The notes beneath the pieces were generated by a model that saw nothing but the letters and a program-made list of their open reading frames with translations, searched no databases and was not told the origin of the DNA. 64,000 nt of DNA from Diorhabda sublineata (taxonomy: Eukaryota; Arthropoda; Insecta; Coleoptera; Chrysomelidae). Positions 22,901 through 36,566 of this stretch are shown here, in pieces. Positions within the stretch are counted from its first letter, which is position 1. Each line of letters opens with the position of its first letter. The translations under genes were made by a program, and so were the position numbers. The stretch lies in NCBI RefSeq assembly GCF_026230105.1, contig NC_079479.1:18239734-18303733 (forward strand), in the 5' to 3' direction.

Positions 22901-25867
22901 TCTTCCTCATTTGAAGTCGAATTTCAACATTTCTCATATATTTGAATGAGTTTGCATCTAACTTTATCAGATATCGTCGATTTACATTCATTGAAGCCCA
23001 TTGAAGTCGATTGTCACTTCGTGTTGATTGAAAATTTTCAAAGTCTATCTTCCCCATTTGAAGTCGAATTTCAACATTTCTTATATATATAAATGAGTTC
23101 GCATCTAACTTTGTCAGATATCGTCGATTTACATTCATGGTAGCCCATTGAAGTCGATTCTCACTTTGTGTTTATTGAAAATTTTCAAAGTCTATCTTCC
23201 TCATTTGAAGTCGAATTTCAACATTTCTCATATATTTGAATGAGTTTGCATCTGACTTTGTCAGTTATCGTCGATTAACATCCATTGAAGCCCATTGAAG
23301 TCGTTTGTCACTTTGTGTTTATTGAAAATTTTCAAAGTCTATCTTCCTCATTTGAAGTCGAATTTCAACATTTCTTATATATTTGAATGAGTTTGCATCT
23401 AACTTTGTCAGATATCGTCGATTTACATTCATTGAAGCCCATTGAAGTCGATTCTCACTTTGTGTTGATTGAAAATTTTCAAAGTCTATCTTCCTCATTT
23501 GGTGTCGAATTTCAACATTTCTCATATATTTAAATGAGTTCGCATCTAACTTTATCAGATATCGTCGATTTACATTCATTGAAGCCCATTGAGGTCGATT
23601 TTCACATTGTGTTTATTGAAAATTTTCAAAGTCTATCTTCCTCATTTGAAATCGAATTTCAACATTTCTTATATATTTAAATGAGTTCGCATCTAACTTT
23701 ATCAGATATCGTCGATTTACATTCATGGTAGCCCATTGAAGTCGATTCTCACTTTGTGTTTATTGAAAATTTTCAAAGTCTATATTCCTCATTTGAAGTC
23801 GAATTTCAACATTTCTCATATATTTGAATGAATTTGCATCTAACTTTGTCAGATATCGTCGATTTACATTCATGGTAGCCCATTGAAGTCGATTCTCACT
23901 TTGTGTTTATTGAAAATTTTCAAAGTCTATCTTCCTCATTTGAAGTCGAATTACAACATTTCTCATATATTTGAATGAGTTTGCATCTGACTTTGTCAGA
24001 TATCGTCGATTAACATCCATTGAAGCCCATTGAAGTCGATTGTCACTTTGTGTTTATTGAAAATTTTCAAAGTCTATCTTCCACATTTGAAGTCGAATTT
24101 CAACATTTCTTATATATTTGAATGAGTTTGCATCTAACTTTGTCAGATATCGTCGATTAACATCCATTGAAGCCCATTGAAGTCGATTGTCACTTTGTGT
24201 TTATTGAAAATTTTCAAAGTCTATCTTCCTCATTTGAAGTCGAATTTCAACATTTCTTATATATTTGAATGAGTTTGCATCTAAATTTGTCAGATATCGT
24301 CGATTTACATTCATTGAAGCCCATTGAAGTCGATTCTCACTTTGTGTTTATTGAAAATTTGCAAAGTCTATCTTCCTCATTTGAAGTCGAATTTTAACAT
24401 TTCTTATATATTTGAATGAGTTCGCATCTAACTTTTTCAGATATCGTCGATTTACATTCATTGAGCCCATTGAGGTCGATTGTCACTTTGTGTTGATTGA
24501 AAATTTTCAGTCTATCTTCCTCATTTGAAGTCGAATTTCAACATTTCTCATATATTTGAATGAGTTTGCATCTAACTTTGTCAGATATCGTCGATTTACA
24601 TCAATTGAAGCCCATTGAAGTCGATTCTCACTTTGTGTTGATTGAAAATTTTCAAAGTCTATCTTGATCATTTGAAGTCGAATTACAACATTTCTCATAT
24701 ATTTGAATGAGTTTGCATCTGACTTTGTCAGATATCGTCGATTAACATCCATTGAAGCCCATTGAAGTCGATTGTCACTTTGTGTTTATTGAAAATTTTC
24801 AAAGTCTATCTTCCACATTTGAAGTCGAATTTCAACATTTCTTATATATTTGAATGAGTTTGCATCTAACTTTGTCAGATATCGTCGATTAACATCCATT
24901 GAAGCCCATTGAAGTCGATTGTCACTTTGTGTTTATTGAAAATTTTCAAAGTCTATCTTCCTCATTTGATGTCGAATTTCAACATTTCTTATATATTTAA
25001 ATGAGTTCGCATCTAACTTTATCAGATATCGTCGATTTACATTCATTGAAGCCCATTGGGGTCGATTTTCACTTTGTGTTTATTGAAAATTTGCAAAGTC
25101 TATCTTCCTCATTTGAAGTCGAATTTCAACAATTCTTATATATTTGAATGAGTTCGCATCTAACTTTTTCAGATATCGTCGATTTACATTCATTGAGCCC
25201 ATTGAGGTCGATTGTCACTTTGTGTTGATTGAAAATTTTCAGTCTATCTTCCTCATTTGAAGTCGAATTTCAACATTTCTCATATATTTGAATGAGTTTG
25301 CATCTAACTTTGTCAGATATCGTCGATTTACATCAATTGAAGCCCATTGAAGTCGATTCTCACTTTGTGTTGATTGAAAATTTTCAAAGTCTATCTTCCT
25401 CATTTGGTGTCGAATTTCAACATTTCTTATATATTTGAATGAGTTTGCATCTAACTTTGTCAGATATCGTCGATTTACATTCATTGAAGCCCATTGAAGT
25501 CGATTCTCACTTTGTGTTGATTAAAAATTTTCAAAGTCTATCTTCCTCATTTGAAGTCGAATTTCAACATTTCTTATATATTTGAATGAGTTCGCATCTA
25601 ACTTTTTCAGATATCGTCGATTTACATTCATTGAGCCCATTGGGGTCGATTGTCACTTTGTGTTGATTGAAAATTTTCAGTCTATCTTCCTCATTTGAAG
25701 TCGAATTTCAACATTTCTCATATATTTGAATGAGTTTGTATCTAACTTTGTCAGATATCGTCGATTTACATCAATTGAAGCCCATTGAAGTCGATTTTCA
25801 CTTTGTGTTGATTGAAAATTTTCAAAGTCTATCTTCCTCATTTGAAGTCGAATTTCAACATTTCTCA

Positions 25868-28788
25868 TATATTTGAATGAGTTTGCATCTAACTTGGTCA
25901 GATATCGTCGATTTACATCCATTGAAGCCCATTGAAGTCGATTGTCACTTTGTGTTTATTGAAAATTTTCAAAGTCTATCTTCCTCATTTGGTGTCGAAT
26001 TTCAACATTTCTTATATATTTGAATGAGTTTGCATCTAACTTTGTCAGATATCGTCGATTTACATTCATTGAAGCCCATTGAAGTCGATTCTCACTTTGT
26101 GTTGATTAAAAATTTTCAAAGTCTATCTTCCTCATTTGAAGTCGAATTTCAACATTTCTTATATATTTGAATGAGTTCGCATCTAACTTTTTCAGATATC
26201 GTCGATTTACATTCATTGAGCCCATTGGGGTCGATTGTCACTTTGTGTTGATTGAAAATTTTCAGTCTATCTTCCTCATTTGAAGTCGAATTTCAACATT
26301 TCTCATATATTTGAATGAGTTTGCATCTAACTCTGTCAGATATCGTCGATTTACATCCATTGAAGCTCATTGAAGTCGATTGTCACTTTGTGTTTATTGA
26401 AAATTTTCAAAGTCTATCTTCCTCATTTGAAGTCGAATTTTTACATTTCTCATATATTTGAATGAGTTTGCATCTAACTTTGTCAGATATCGTCGATTTA
26501 CATTCATTGAAGCCCATTGAAGTCGATTCTCACTTTGTGTTGATTGAAAATTTTCAAAGTCTAACTTCCTCATTTGAAGTCGAATTTCAACATTTCTCAT
26601 ATATTTGATTGAGTTCGCATCTGACTTTGTCAGATATCGTCGATTAACATCCATTGAAGCCCATTGAAGTCGATTGTCACTTTGTGTTTATTGAAAATTT
26701 TCAAAGTCTATCTTCCTCATTTGAAGTCGAATTTCAACAATTCTTATATATTTGAATGAGTTTGCATCTAATTTTTTCAGATATCGTCGATTTACATTCA
26801 TTGAAGCCCATTGAAGTCGATTCTCACTTTGTGTTGATTGAAAATTTTCAAAGTCTATCTTCCTCATTTGAAGTCGAATTTCAACATTTCTCATATATTT
26901 GAGTGAGTTCGCATCTGACTTTGTCAGATATCGTCGATTAACATCCATTGAAGCCCATTGAAGTCGATTGTCACTTTGTGTTTATTGAAAATTTTCAAAG
27001 TCTATCTTCCTCATTTGAAGTCGAATTCCAACATTTCTCATATATTTGAATGAGTTTGCATCTAACTTTGTCAGATATCGTCGATTTACATCCATTGAAG
27101 CCCATTGAAGTCGATTGTCACTTTGTGTTGATTGAAAATTTCCAAAGTCTATCTTCCCCATTTGAAGTCGAATTTCAACATTTCTTATATATATAAATGA
27201 GTTCGCATCTAACTTTATCAGATATCGTCGATTTACATTCATTGAAGCCCACTGAGGTCGATTGTCACTTTGTGTTTATTGAAAATTTTCAAAGTCTATC
27301 TTCCTCATTTGAAGTCGAATTTCAACATTTCTTATATATTTGAATGAGTTTGCATCTAACTTGGTCAGATATCGTCGATTTACATCCATTGAAGCCCATT
27401 GAAGTCGATTGTCACTTTGTGTTTATTGAAAATTTTCAAAGTCTATCTTCCTCATTTGGTGTCGAATTTCAACATTTCTTATATATTTGAATGAGTTTGC
27501 ATCTAACTTTGTCAGATATCGTCGATTTACATTCATTGAAGCCCATTGAAGTCGATTCTCACTTTGTGTTGATTAAAAATTTTCAAAGTCTATCTTCCTC
27601 ATTTGAAGTCGAATTTCAACATTTCTTATATATTTGAATGAGTTCGCATCTAACTTTTTCAGATATCGTCGATTTACATTCATTGAGCCCATTGGGGTCG
27701 ATTGTCACTTTGTGTTGATTGAAAATTTTCAGTCTATCTTCCTCATTTGAAGTCGAATTTCAACATTTCTCATATATTTGAATGAGTTTGCATCTAACTC
27801 TGTCAGATATCGTCGATTTACATCCATTGAAGCTCATTGAAGTCGATTGTCACTTTGTGTTTATTGAAAATTTTCAAAGTCTATCTTCCTCATTTGAAGT
27901 CGAATTTTTACATTTCTCATATATTTGAATGAGTTTGCATCTAACTTTGTCAGATATCGTCGATTTACATTCATTGAAGCCCATTGAAGTCGATTCTCAC
28001 TTTGTGTTGATTGAAAATTTTCAAAGTCTAACTTCCTCATTTGAAGTCGAATTTCAACATTTCTCATATATTTGATTGAGTTCGCATCTGACTTTGTCAG
28101 ATATCGTCGATTAACATCCATTGAAGCCCATTGAAGTCGATTGTCACTTTGTGTTTATTGAAAATTTTCAAAGTCTATCTTCCTCATTTGAAGTCGAATT
28201 TCAACAATTCTTATATATTTGAATGAGTTTGCATCTAATTTTTTCAGATATCGTCGATTTACATTCATTGAAGCCCATTGAAGTCGATTCTCACTTTGTG
28301 TTGATTGAAAATTTTCAAAGTCTATCTTCCTCATTTGAAGTCGAATTTCAACATTTCTCATATATTTGAGTGAGTTCGCATCTGACTTTGTCAGATATCG
28401 TCGATTAACATCCATTGAAGCCCATTGAAGTCGATTGTCACTTTGTGTTTATTGAAAATTTTCAAAGTCTATCTTCCTCATTTGAAGTCGAATTCCAACA
28501 TTTCTCATATATTTGAATGAGTTTGCATCTAACTTTGTCAGATATCGTCGATTTACATCCATTGAAGCCCATTGAAGTCGATTGTCACTTTGTGTTGATT
28601 GAAAATTTCCAAAGTCTATCTTCCCCATTTGAAGTCGAATTTCAACATTTCTTATATATATAAATGAGTTCGCATCTAACTTTATCAGATATCGTCGATT
28701 TACATTCATTGAAGCCCACTGAGGTCGATTGTCACTTTGTGTTTATTGAAAATTTTCAAAGTCTATCTTCCTCATTTGAAGTCGAATT
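25868..28788. repeat. 1467-bp higher-order repeat (10 monomers), two tandem copies
   Basis: Units run about 25868-27334 and 27335-28788. The period is 10 x 147 minus 3, with one 144-bp monomer per unit. Shared marks include AACTTGGTCAG (25891 and 27358), AATTTTTACATTTC (26436 and 27903), CTAACTTCC for CTATCTTCC (26563 and 28030), ATTTGATTGAG (26606 and 28073) and TCTAATTTTTTCAG (26766 and 28233). I noticed no internal differences, so the duplication looks recent. Confidence 0.85.
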
Positions 28789-30203
28789 TTAACATTTCTC
28801 ATATATTTGAATGAATTTGCATCTAACTTTGTCAGATATCGTGGATTTACATTCATGGTAGCCCATTGAAGTCGATTCTCACTTTGTGTTTATTGAAAAT
28901 TTTCAAAGTCTATCTTCCTCATTTGAAGTCGAATTTTAACATTTCTTATATATTTGAATGAGTTCGCATCTAACTTTTTCAGATATCGTCGATTTACATT
29001 CATTGAGCCCATTGAGGTCGATTGTCACTTTGTGTTGATTGAAAATTTTCAGTCTATCTTCCTCATTTGAAGTCGAATTTCAACATTTCTCATATATTTG
29101 AATGAGTTTGCATCTAACTTTGTCAGATATCGTCGATTTACATCAATTGAAGCCCATTGAAGTCGATTCTCACTTTGTGTTGATTGAAAATTTTCAAAGT
29201 CTATCTTCCTCATTTGGTGTCGAATTTCAACATTTCTTATATATTTGAATGAGTTTGCATCTAACTTTGTCAGATATCGTCGATTTACATTCATTGAAGC
29301 CCATTGAAGTCGATTCTCACTTTGTGTTGATTAAAAATTTTCAAAGTCTATCTTCCTCATTTGAAGTCGAATTTCAACATTTCTTATATATTTGAATGAG
29401 TTCGCATCTAACTTTTTCAGATATCGTCGATTTACATTCATTGAGCCCATTGGGGTCGATTGTCACTTTGTGTTGATTGAAAATTTTCAGTCTATCTTCC
29501 TCATTTGAAGTCGAATTCCAACATTTCTCATATTTTTGAATGAGTTTGCATCTAAATTGGTCAGATATCGTCGATTTACATCCATTGAAGCCCATTGAAG
29601 TCGATTGTCACTTTGTGTTTATTGAAAATTTTCAAAGTCTATCTTCCTCATTTGGTGTCGAATCTCAACATTTCTTATATATTTGAATGAGTTTGCATCT
29701 AACTTTGTCTGATATCGTCGATTTACATTCATTGAAGCCCATTGAAGTCGATTCTCACTTTGTGTTGATTAAAAATTCTCAAAGTCTATCTTCCTCATTT
29801 GAAGTCGAATTTCAACATTTCTTATATATTTGAATGAGTTCGCATCTAACTTTTTCAGATATCGTCGATTTACATTCATTGAGCCCATTGGGGTCGATTG
29901 TCACTTTGTGTTGATTGAAAATTTTCAGTCTATCTTCCTCATTTGAAGTCGAATTTCAACATTTCTCATTTATTTGAATGAGTTTGCATCTAACTCTGTC
30001 AGATATCGTCGATTTACATCAATTGAAGCCCATTGAAGTCGATTCTCACTTTGTGTTGATTGAAAATTTTCAAAGTCTATCTTCCTCATTTGAAGTCGAA
30101 TTTCAACATTTCTCATATATTTGAATGAGTTTGCATCTGACTTTGTCAGATATCGTCGATTAACATCCATTGAAGCTCATTGAAGTCGATTGTCACTTTG
30201 TGT

Positions 30204-31200
30204 TTATTGAAAATTTTCAAAGTCTATCTTCCTCATTTGAAGTCGAATTTTTACATTTCTCATATATTTGAATGAGTTTGCATCTAACTTTGTCAGATAT
30301 CGTCGATTTACATTCATTGAAGCCCATTGAAGTCGATTCTCACTTTGTGTTGATTGAAAATTTTCAAAGTCTATCTTCCTCATTTGAAGTCGAATTTCAA
30401 CATTTCTCATATATTTGATTGAGTTCGCATCTGACTTTGTCAGATATCGTCGATAAACATCCATTGAAGCCCATTGAAGTCGATTGTCACTTTGTGTTTA
30501 TTGAAAATTTTCAAAGTCTATCTTCCTCATTTGAAGTCGAATTTCAACAATTCTTATATATTTGAATGAGTTTGCATCTAACTTTTTCAGATTTCTTCGA
30601 TTTACATTCATTGAAGCCCATTGAAGTCGATTCTCACTTTGTGTTGATTGAAAATTTTCAAAGTCTATCTTCCTCATTTGAAGTCGAATTTCAACATTTC
30701 TCATATATTTGAGTGAGTTCGCATCTGACTTTGTCAGATATCGTCGATTAACATCCACTGAAGCCCATTAAAGTCGATTGTCACTTTGTGTTTATTGAAA
30801 ATTTTCAAAGTCTATCTTCCTCATTTGAAGTCGAATTTCAACATTTCTCATATATTTGAATGAGTTTGCATCTAACTTTGTCAGATATCGTCGATTTACA
30901 TCCATTGAAGCCCATTGAAGTCGATTGTCACTTTGTGTTGATTGAAAATTTCCAAAGTCTATCTTCCCCATTTGAAGTCGAATTTCAACATTTCTTATAT
31001 ATATAAATGAGTTCGCATCTAACTTTATCAGATATCGTCGATTTACATTCATTGAAGCCCACTGAGGTCGATTGTCACTTTGTGTTTATTGAAAATTTTC
31101 AAAGTCTATCTTCCTCATTTGAAGTCGAATTTTAACATTTCTCATATATTTGAATGAATTTGCATCTAACTTTGTCAGATATCGTCGATTTACATTCATG
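30204..31200. repeat. Block partly duplicated at 37389-38240, differing by one monomer
   Basis: The left part of this block matches the region 7185 bp downstream and the right part matches the region 7038 bp downstream. The difference is exactly 147 bp. The block has one monomer here (GAGTGAGTTCGCATCTGAC followed by AACATCC, about 30710-30790) that its partner lacks. Confidence 0.65.
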
Positions 31201-34200
31201 GTAGCCCATTGAAGTCGATTCTCACTTTGTGTTTATTGAAAATTTTCAAGGTCTATCTTCCTCATTTGAAGTCGAATTTCAACATTTCTCATATATTTGA
31301 ATGAGTTTGCATCTGACTTTGTCAGATATCGTCGATTAACATCCATTGAAGCCCATTGAAGTCGATTGTCACTTTGTGTTTATTGAAAATTTTCAAAGTC
31401 TATCTTCCTCATTTGAAGTCGAATTTCAACATTTCTTATATATTTGAATGAGTTTGCATCTAACTTTGTCAGATATCGTCGATTTACATTCATTGAAGCC
31501 CATTGAAGTCGATTCTCACTTTGTGTTGATTGAAAATTTTCAAAGTCTATCTTCCTCATTTGGTGTCGAATTTCAACATTTCTTATATATTTAAATGAGT
31601 TCGCATCTAACTTTATCAGATATCATCGATTTACATTCATTGAAGCCCATTGAGGTCGATTTTCACTTTGTGTTTATTGAAAATTTTCAAAGTCTATCTT
31701 CCTCATTTGAAGTCGAATTTTAACATTTCTCATATATTTGAATGAATTTGCATCTAACTTTGTCAGATATCGTAGATTTACATTCATTGAAGCCCACTGA
31801 GGTCGATTGTCACTTTGTGTTTATTGAAAATTTTCAAAGTCTATCTTCCTCATTTGAAGTCGAATTTCAACATTTCTCATATATTTGAATGAGTTTGCAT
31901 CTAACTTTGTCAGATATCGTCAATTTACATTCATTGAAGCCCATTGAGGTCGATTTTCACTTTGTGTTTATTGAAAATTTTCAAAGTCTATCTTCCTCAT
32001 TTGAAATCGAATTTCAACATTTCTTATATATTTAAATGAGTTCGCATCTAACTTTATCAGATATCGTCGATTTACATTCATGGTAGCCCATTGAAGTCGA
32101 TTCTCACTTTGTGTTTATTGAAAATTTTCAAAGTCTATATTCCTCATTTGGAGTCGAATTTCAACATTTCTCATATATTTGAATGAGTTTGCATCTGACT
32201 TTGTCAGTTATCGTCGATTAACATCCATTGAATCCCATTGAAGTCGTTTGTCACTTTGTGTTTATTGAAAATTTTCAAAGTCTATCTTCCTCATTTGAAG
32301 TCGAATTTCAACATTTCTTATATATTTGAATGAGTTTGCATCTAACTTTGTCAGATATCGTCGATTTACATTCATTGAAGCCCATTGAAGTCGATTCTCA
32401 CTTTGTGTTGATTGAAAATTTTCAAAGTCTATCTTCCTCATTTGGTGTCGAATTTCAACATTTCTCATATATTTAAATGAGTTCGCATCTAACTTTATCA
32501 GATATCGTCGATTTACATTCATTGAAGCCCATTGAGGTCGATTTTCACTTTGTGTTTATTGAAAATTTTCAAAGTCTATCTTCCTCATTTGAAATCGAAT
32601 TTCAACATTTCTTATATATTTAAATGAGTTCGCATCTAACTTTATCAGATATCGTCGATTTACATTCATTGAAGCCCACTGAGGTCGATTGTCACTTTGT
32701 GTTTATTGAAAATTTTCAAAGTCTATCTTCCTCATTTGAAGTCGAATTTTAACATTTCTCATATATTTGAATGAATTTGCATCTAACTTTGTCAGATATC
32801 GTCGATTTACATTCATGGTAGCCCATTGAAGTCGATTCTCACTATGTGTTTATTGAAAATTTTCAAAGTCTATCTTCCTCATTTGGTGTCGAATTTCAAC
32901 ATTTCTCATATATTTAAATGAGTTCGCATCTAACTTTATCAGATATCGTCGATTTACATTCATTGAAGCCCATTGAGGTCGATTTTCACTTTGTGTTTAT
33001 TGAAAATTTTCAAAGTCTATCTTCCTCATTTGAAATCGAATTTCAACATTTCTTATATATTTAAATGAGTTCGCATCTAACTTTATCAGATATCATCGAT
33101 TTACATTCATTGAAGCCCACTGAGGTCGATTGTCACTTTGTGTTTATTGAAAATTTTCAAAGTCTATCTTCCTCATTTGAAGTCGAATTTCAACATTTCT
33201 CATATATTTGAATGAGTTTGCATCTGACTTTGTCAGTTATCGTCGATTAACATCCATTGAAGCCCATTGAAGTCGTTTGTCACTTTGTGTTTATTGAAAA
33301 TTTTCAAAGTCTATCTTCCTCATTTGAAGTCGAATTTCAACAATTCTCATATATTTGAATGAGTTTGCATCTATCTTTGTCAGATATCGTCGATTAACAT
33401 CCATTGAAGCCCATTGAAGTCGATTGTCACTTTGTGTTTATTGAAAATTTTCAAAGTCTATCTCCCTCATTTGAAGTCGAATTTCAACATTTCTTATATA
33501 TTTGAATGAGTTTGCATCTAACTTTGTCAGATATCGTCGATTTACATTCATTGAAGCCCATTGAAGTCGATTCTCACTTTGTGTTGATTGAAAATTTTCA
33601 AAGTCTATCTTCCTCATTTGATGTCGAATTTCAACATTTCTTATATATTTAAATGAGTTCGCATCTAACTTTATCAGATATCGTCGATTTACATTCAATG
33701 AAGCCCATTGGGGTCGATTTTCACTTTGTGTTTATTGAAAATTTGCAAACTCTATCTTCCTCATTTGAAGTCGAATTTTAACATTTCTTATATATTTGAA
33801 TGAGTTCGCATCTAACTTTTTCAGATATCGTCGATTTACATTCATTGAGCCCATTGAGGTCGATTGTCACTTTGTGTTGATTGAAAATTTTCAGTCTATC
33901 TTCCTCATTTGAAGTCGAATTTCAACATTTCTCATATATTTGAATGAGTTTGCATCTAACTTTGTCAGATATCGTCGATTTACATCAATTGAAGCCCATT
34001 GAAGTCGATTCTCACTTTGTGTTGATTGAAAATTTTCAAAGTCTATCTTCCTCATTTGGTGTCGAATTTCAACATTTCTTATACATTTGAATGAGTTTGC
34101 ATCTAACTTTGTCAGATATCGTCGATTTACATTCATTGAAGCCCATTGAAGTCGATTCTCACTTTGTGTTGATTAAAAATTTTCAAAGTCTATCTTCCTC

Positions 34201-34282
34201 ATTTGAAGTCGAATTTTTACATTTCTCATATATTTGAATGAGTTTGCATCTAACTTTGTCAGATATCGTCGATTTACATTCA

Positions 34283-36566
34283 TTGAAGCCCATTGAAGTC
34301 GATTGTCACTTTGTGTTGATTGAAAATTTCCAAAGTCTATCTTCCCCATTTGAAGTCGAATTTCAACATTTCTTATATATATAAATGAGTTCGCATCTAA
34401 TTTTATCAGATATCGTCGATTTACATTCATTGAAGCCCACTGAGGTCGATTGTCACTTTGTGTTTATTGAAAATTTTCAAAGTCTATCTTCCTCATTTGA
34501 AGTCGAATTTTAACATTTCTCATATATTTGAATGAATTTGCATCTAACTTTGTCAGATATCGTCGATTTACATTCATGGTAGCCCATTGAAGTCGATTCT
34601 CACTTTGTGTTTATTGAAAATTTTCAAAGTCTATCTTCCTCATTTGAAGTCGAATTTCAACATTTCTTATATATTTGAATGAGTTTGCATCTAACTTTGT
34701 CAGATATCGTCGATTTACATTCATTGAAGCCCATTGAAGTCGATTCTCACTTTGTGTTGATTGAAAATTTTCAAAGTCTATCTTCCTCATTTGATGTCGA
34801 ATTTCAACATTTCTTATATATTTAAATGAGTTCGCATCTAACTTTATCAGATATCGTCGATTTACATTCATTGAAGCCCATTGGGTTCGATTTTCACTTT
34901 GTGTTTATTGAAAATTTGCAAAGTCTATCTTCCTCATTTGAAGTCGAATTTTAACATTTCTTATATATTTGAATGAGTTCGCATCTAACTTTTTCAGATA
35001 TCGTCGATTTACATTCATTGAGCCCATTGAGGTCGATTGTCACTTTGTGTTGATTGAAAATTTTCAGTCTATCTTCCTCATTTGAAGTCGAATTTCAACA
35101 TTTCTCATATATTTGAATGAGTTTGCATCTAACTTTGTCAGATATCGTCGATTTACATTCATTGAAGCCCATTGAAGTCGATTCTCACTTTGTGTTGATT
35201 AAAAATTTTCAAAGTCTATCTTCCTCATTTGAAGTCGAATTTCAACATTTCTTATATATTTGAATGAGTTCGCATCTAACTTTTTCAGATATCGTCGATT
35301 TACATTCATTGAGCCCATTGGGGTCGATTGTCACTTTGTGTTGATTGAAAATTTTCAGTCTATCTTCCTCATTTGAAGTCGAATTTCAACATTTCTTATA
35401 TATTTGAATGAGTTTGCATCTAACTTTGTCAGATATCGTCGATTTACATCCACTGAAGCCCATTGAAGTCGATTGTCACTTTGTGTTGATTGAAAATTTC
35501 CAAAGTCTATCTTCCCCATTTGAAGTCGAATTTCAACATTTCTTATATATATAAATGAGTTCGCATCTAATTTTATCAGATATCGTCGATTTACATTCAT
35601 TGAAGCCCACTGAGGTCGATTGTCACTTTGTGTTTATTGAAAATTTTCAAAGTCTATCTTCCTCATTTGAAGTCGAATTTTAACATTTCTCATATATTTG
35701 AATGAATTTGCATCTAACTTTGTCAGATATCGTCGATTTACATTCATGGTAGCCCATTGAAGTCGATTCTCACTTTGTGTTTATTGAAAATTTTCAAAGT
35801 CTATCTTCCTCATTTGAAGTCGAATTTCAACATTTCTTATATATTTGAATGAGTTTGCATCTAACTTTGTCAGATATCGTCGATTTACATTCATTGAAGC
35901 CCATTGAAGTCGATTCTCACTTTGTGTTGATTGAAAATTTTCAAAGTCTATCTTCCTCATTTGATGTCGAATTTCAACATTTCTTATATATTTAAATGAG
36001 TTCGCATCTAACTTTATCAGATATCGTCGATTTACATTCATTGAAGCCCATTGGGTTCGATTTTCACTTTGTGTTTATTGAAAATTTGCAAAGTCTATCT
36101 TCCTCATTTGAAGTCGAATTTTAACATTTCTTATATATTTGAATGAGTTCGCATCTAACTTTTTCAGATATCGTCGATTTACATTCATTGAGCCCATTGA
36201 GGTCGATTGTCACTTTGTGTTGATTGAAAATTTTCAGTCTATCTTCCTCATTTGAAGTCGAATTTCAACATTTCTCATATATTTGAATGAGTTTGCATCT
36301 AACTTTGTCAGATATCGTCGATTTACATTCATTGAAGCCCATTGAAGTCGATTCTCACTTTGTGTTGATTAAAAATTTTCAAAGTCTATCTTCCTCATTT
36401 GAAGTCGAATTTCAACATTTCTTATATATTTGAATGAGTTCGCATCTAACTTTTTCAGATATCGTCGATTTACATTCATTGAGCCCATTGGGGTCGATTG
36501 TCACTTTGTGTTGATTGAAAATTTTCAGTCTATCTTCCTCATTTGAAGTCGAATTTCAACATTTCT
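34283..36566. repeat. 1170-bp higher-order repeat (8 monomers), two tandem copies
   Basis: Units run about 34283-35452 and 35453-36566. The period is 8 x 147 minus 6, with two 144-bp monomers per unit. The diagnostic shared rarities are CATTGGGTTCG (34881 and 36051) and TCTAATTTTATCAG (34398 and 35568). Confidence 0.85.
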
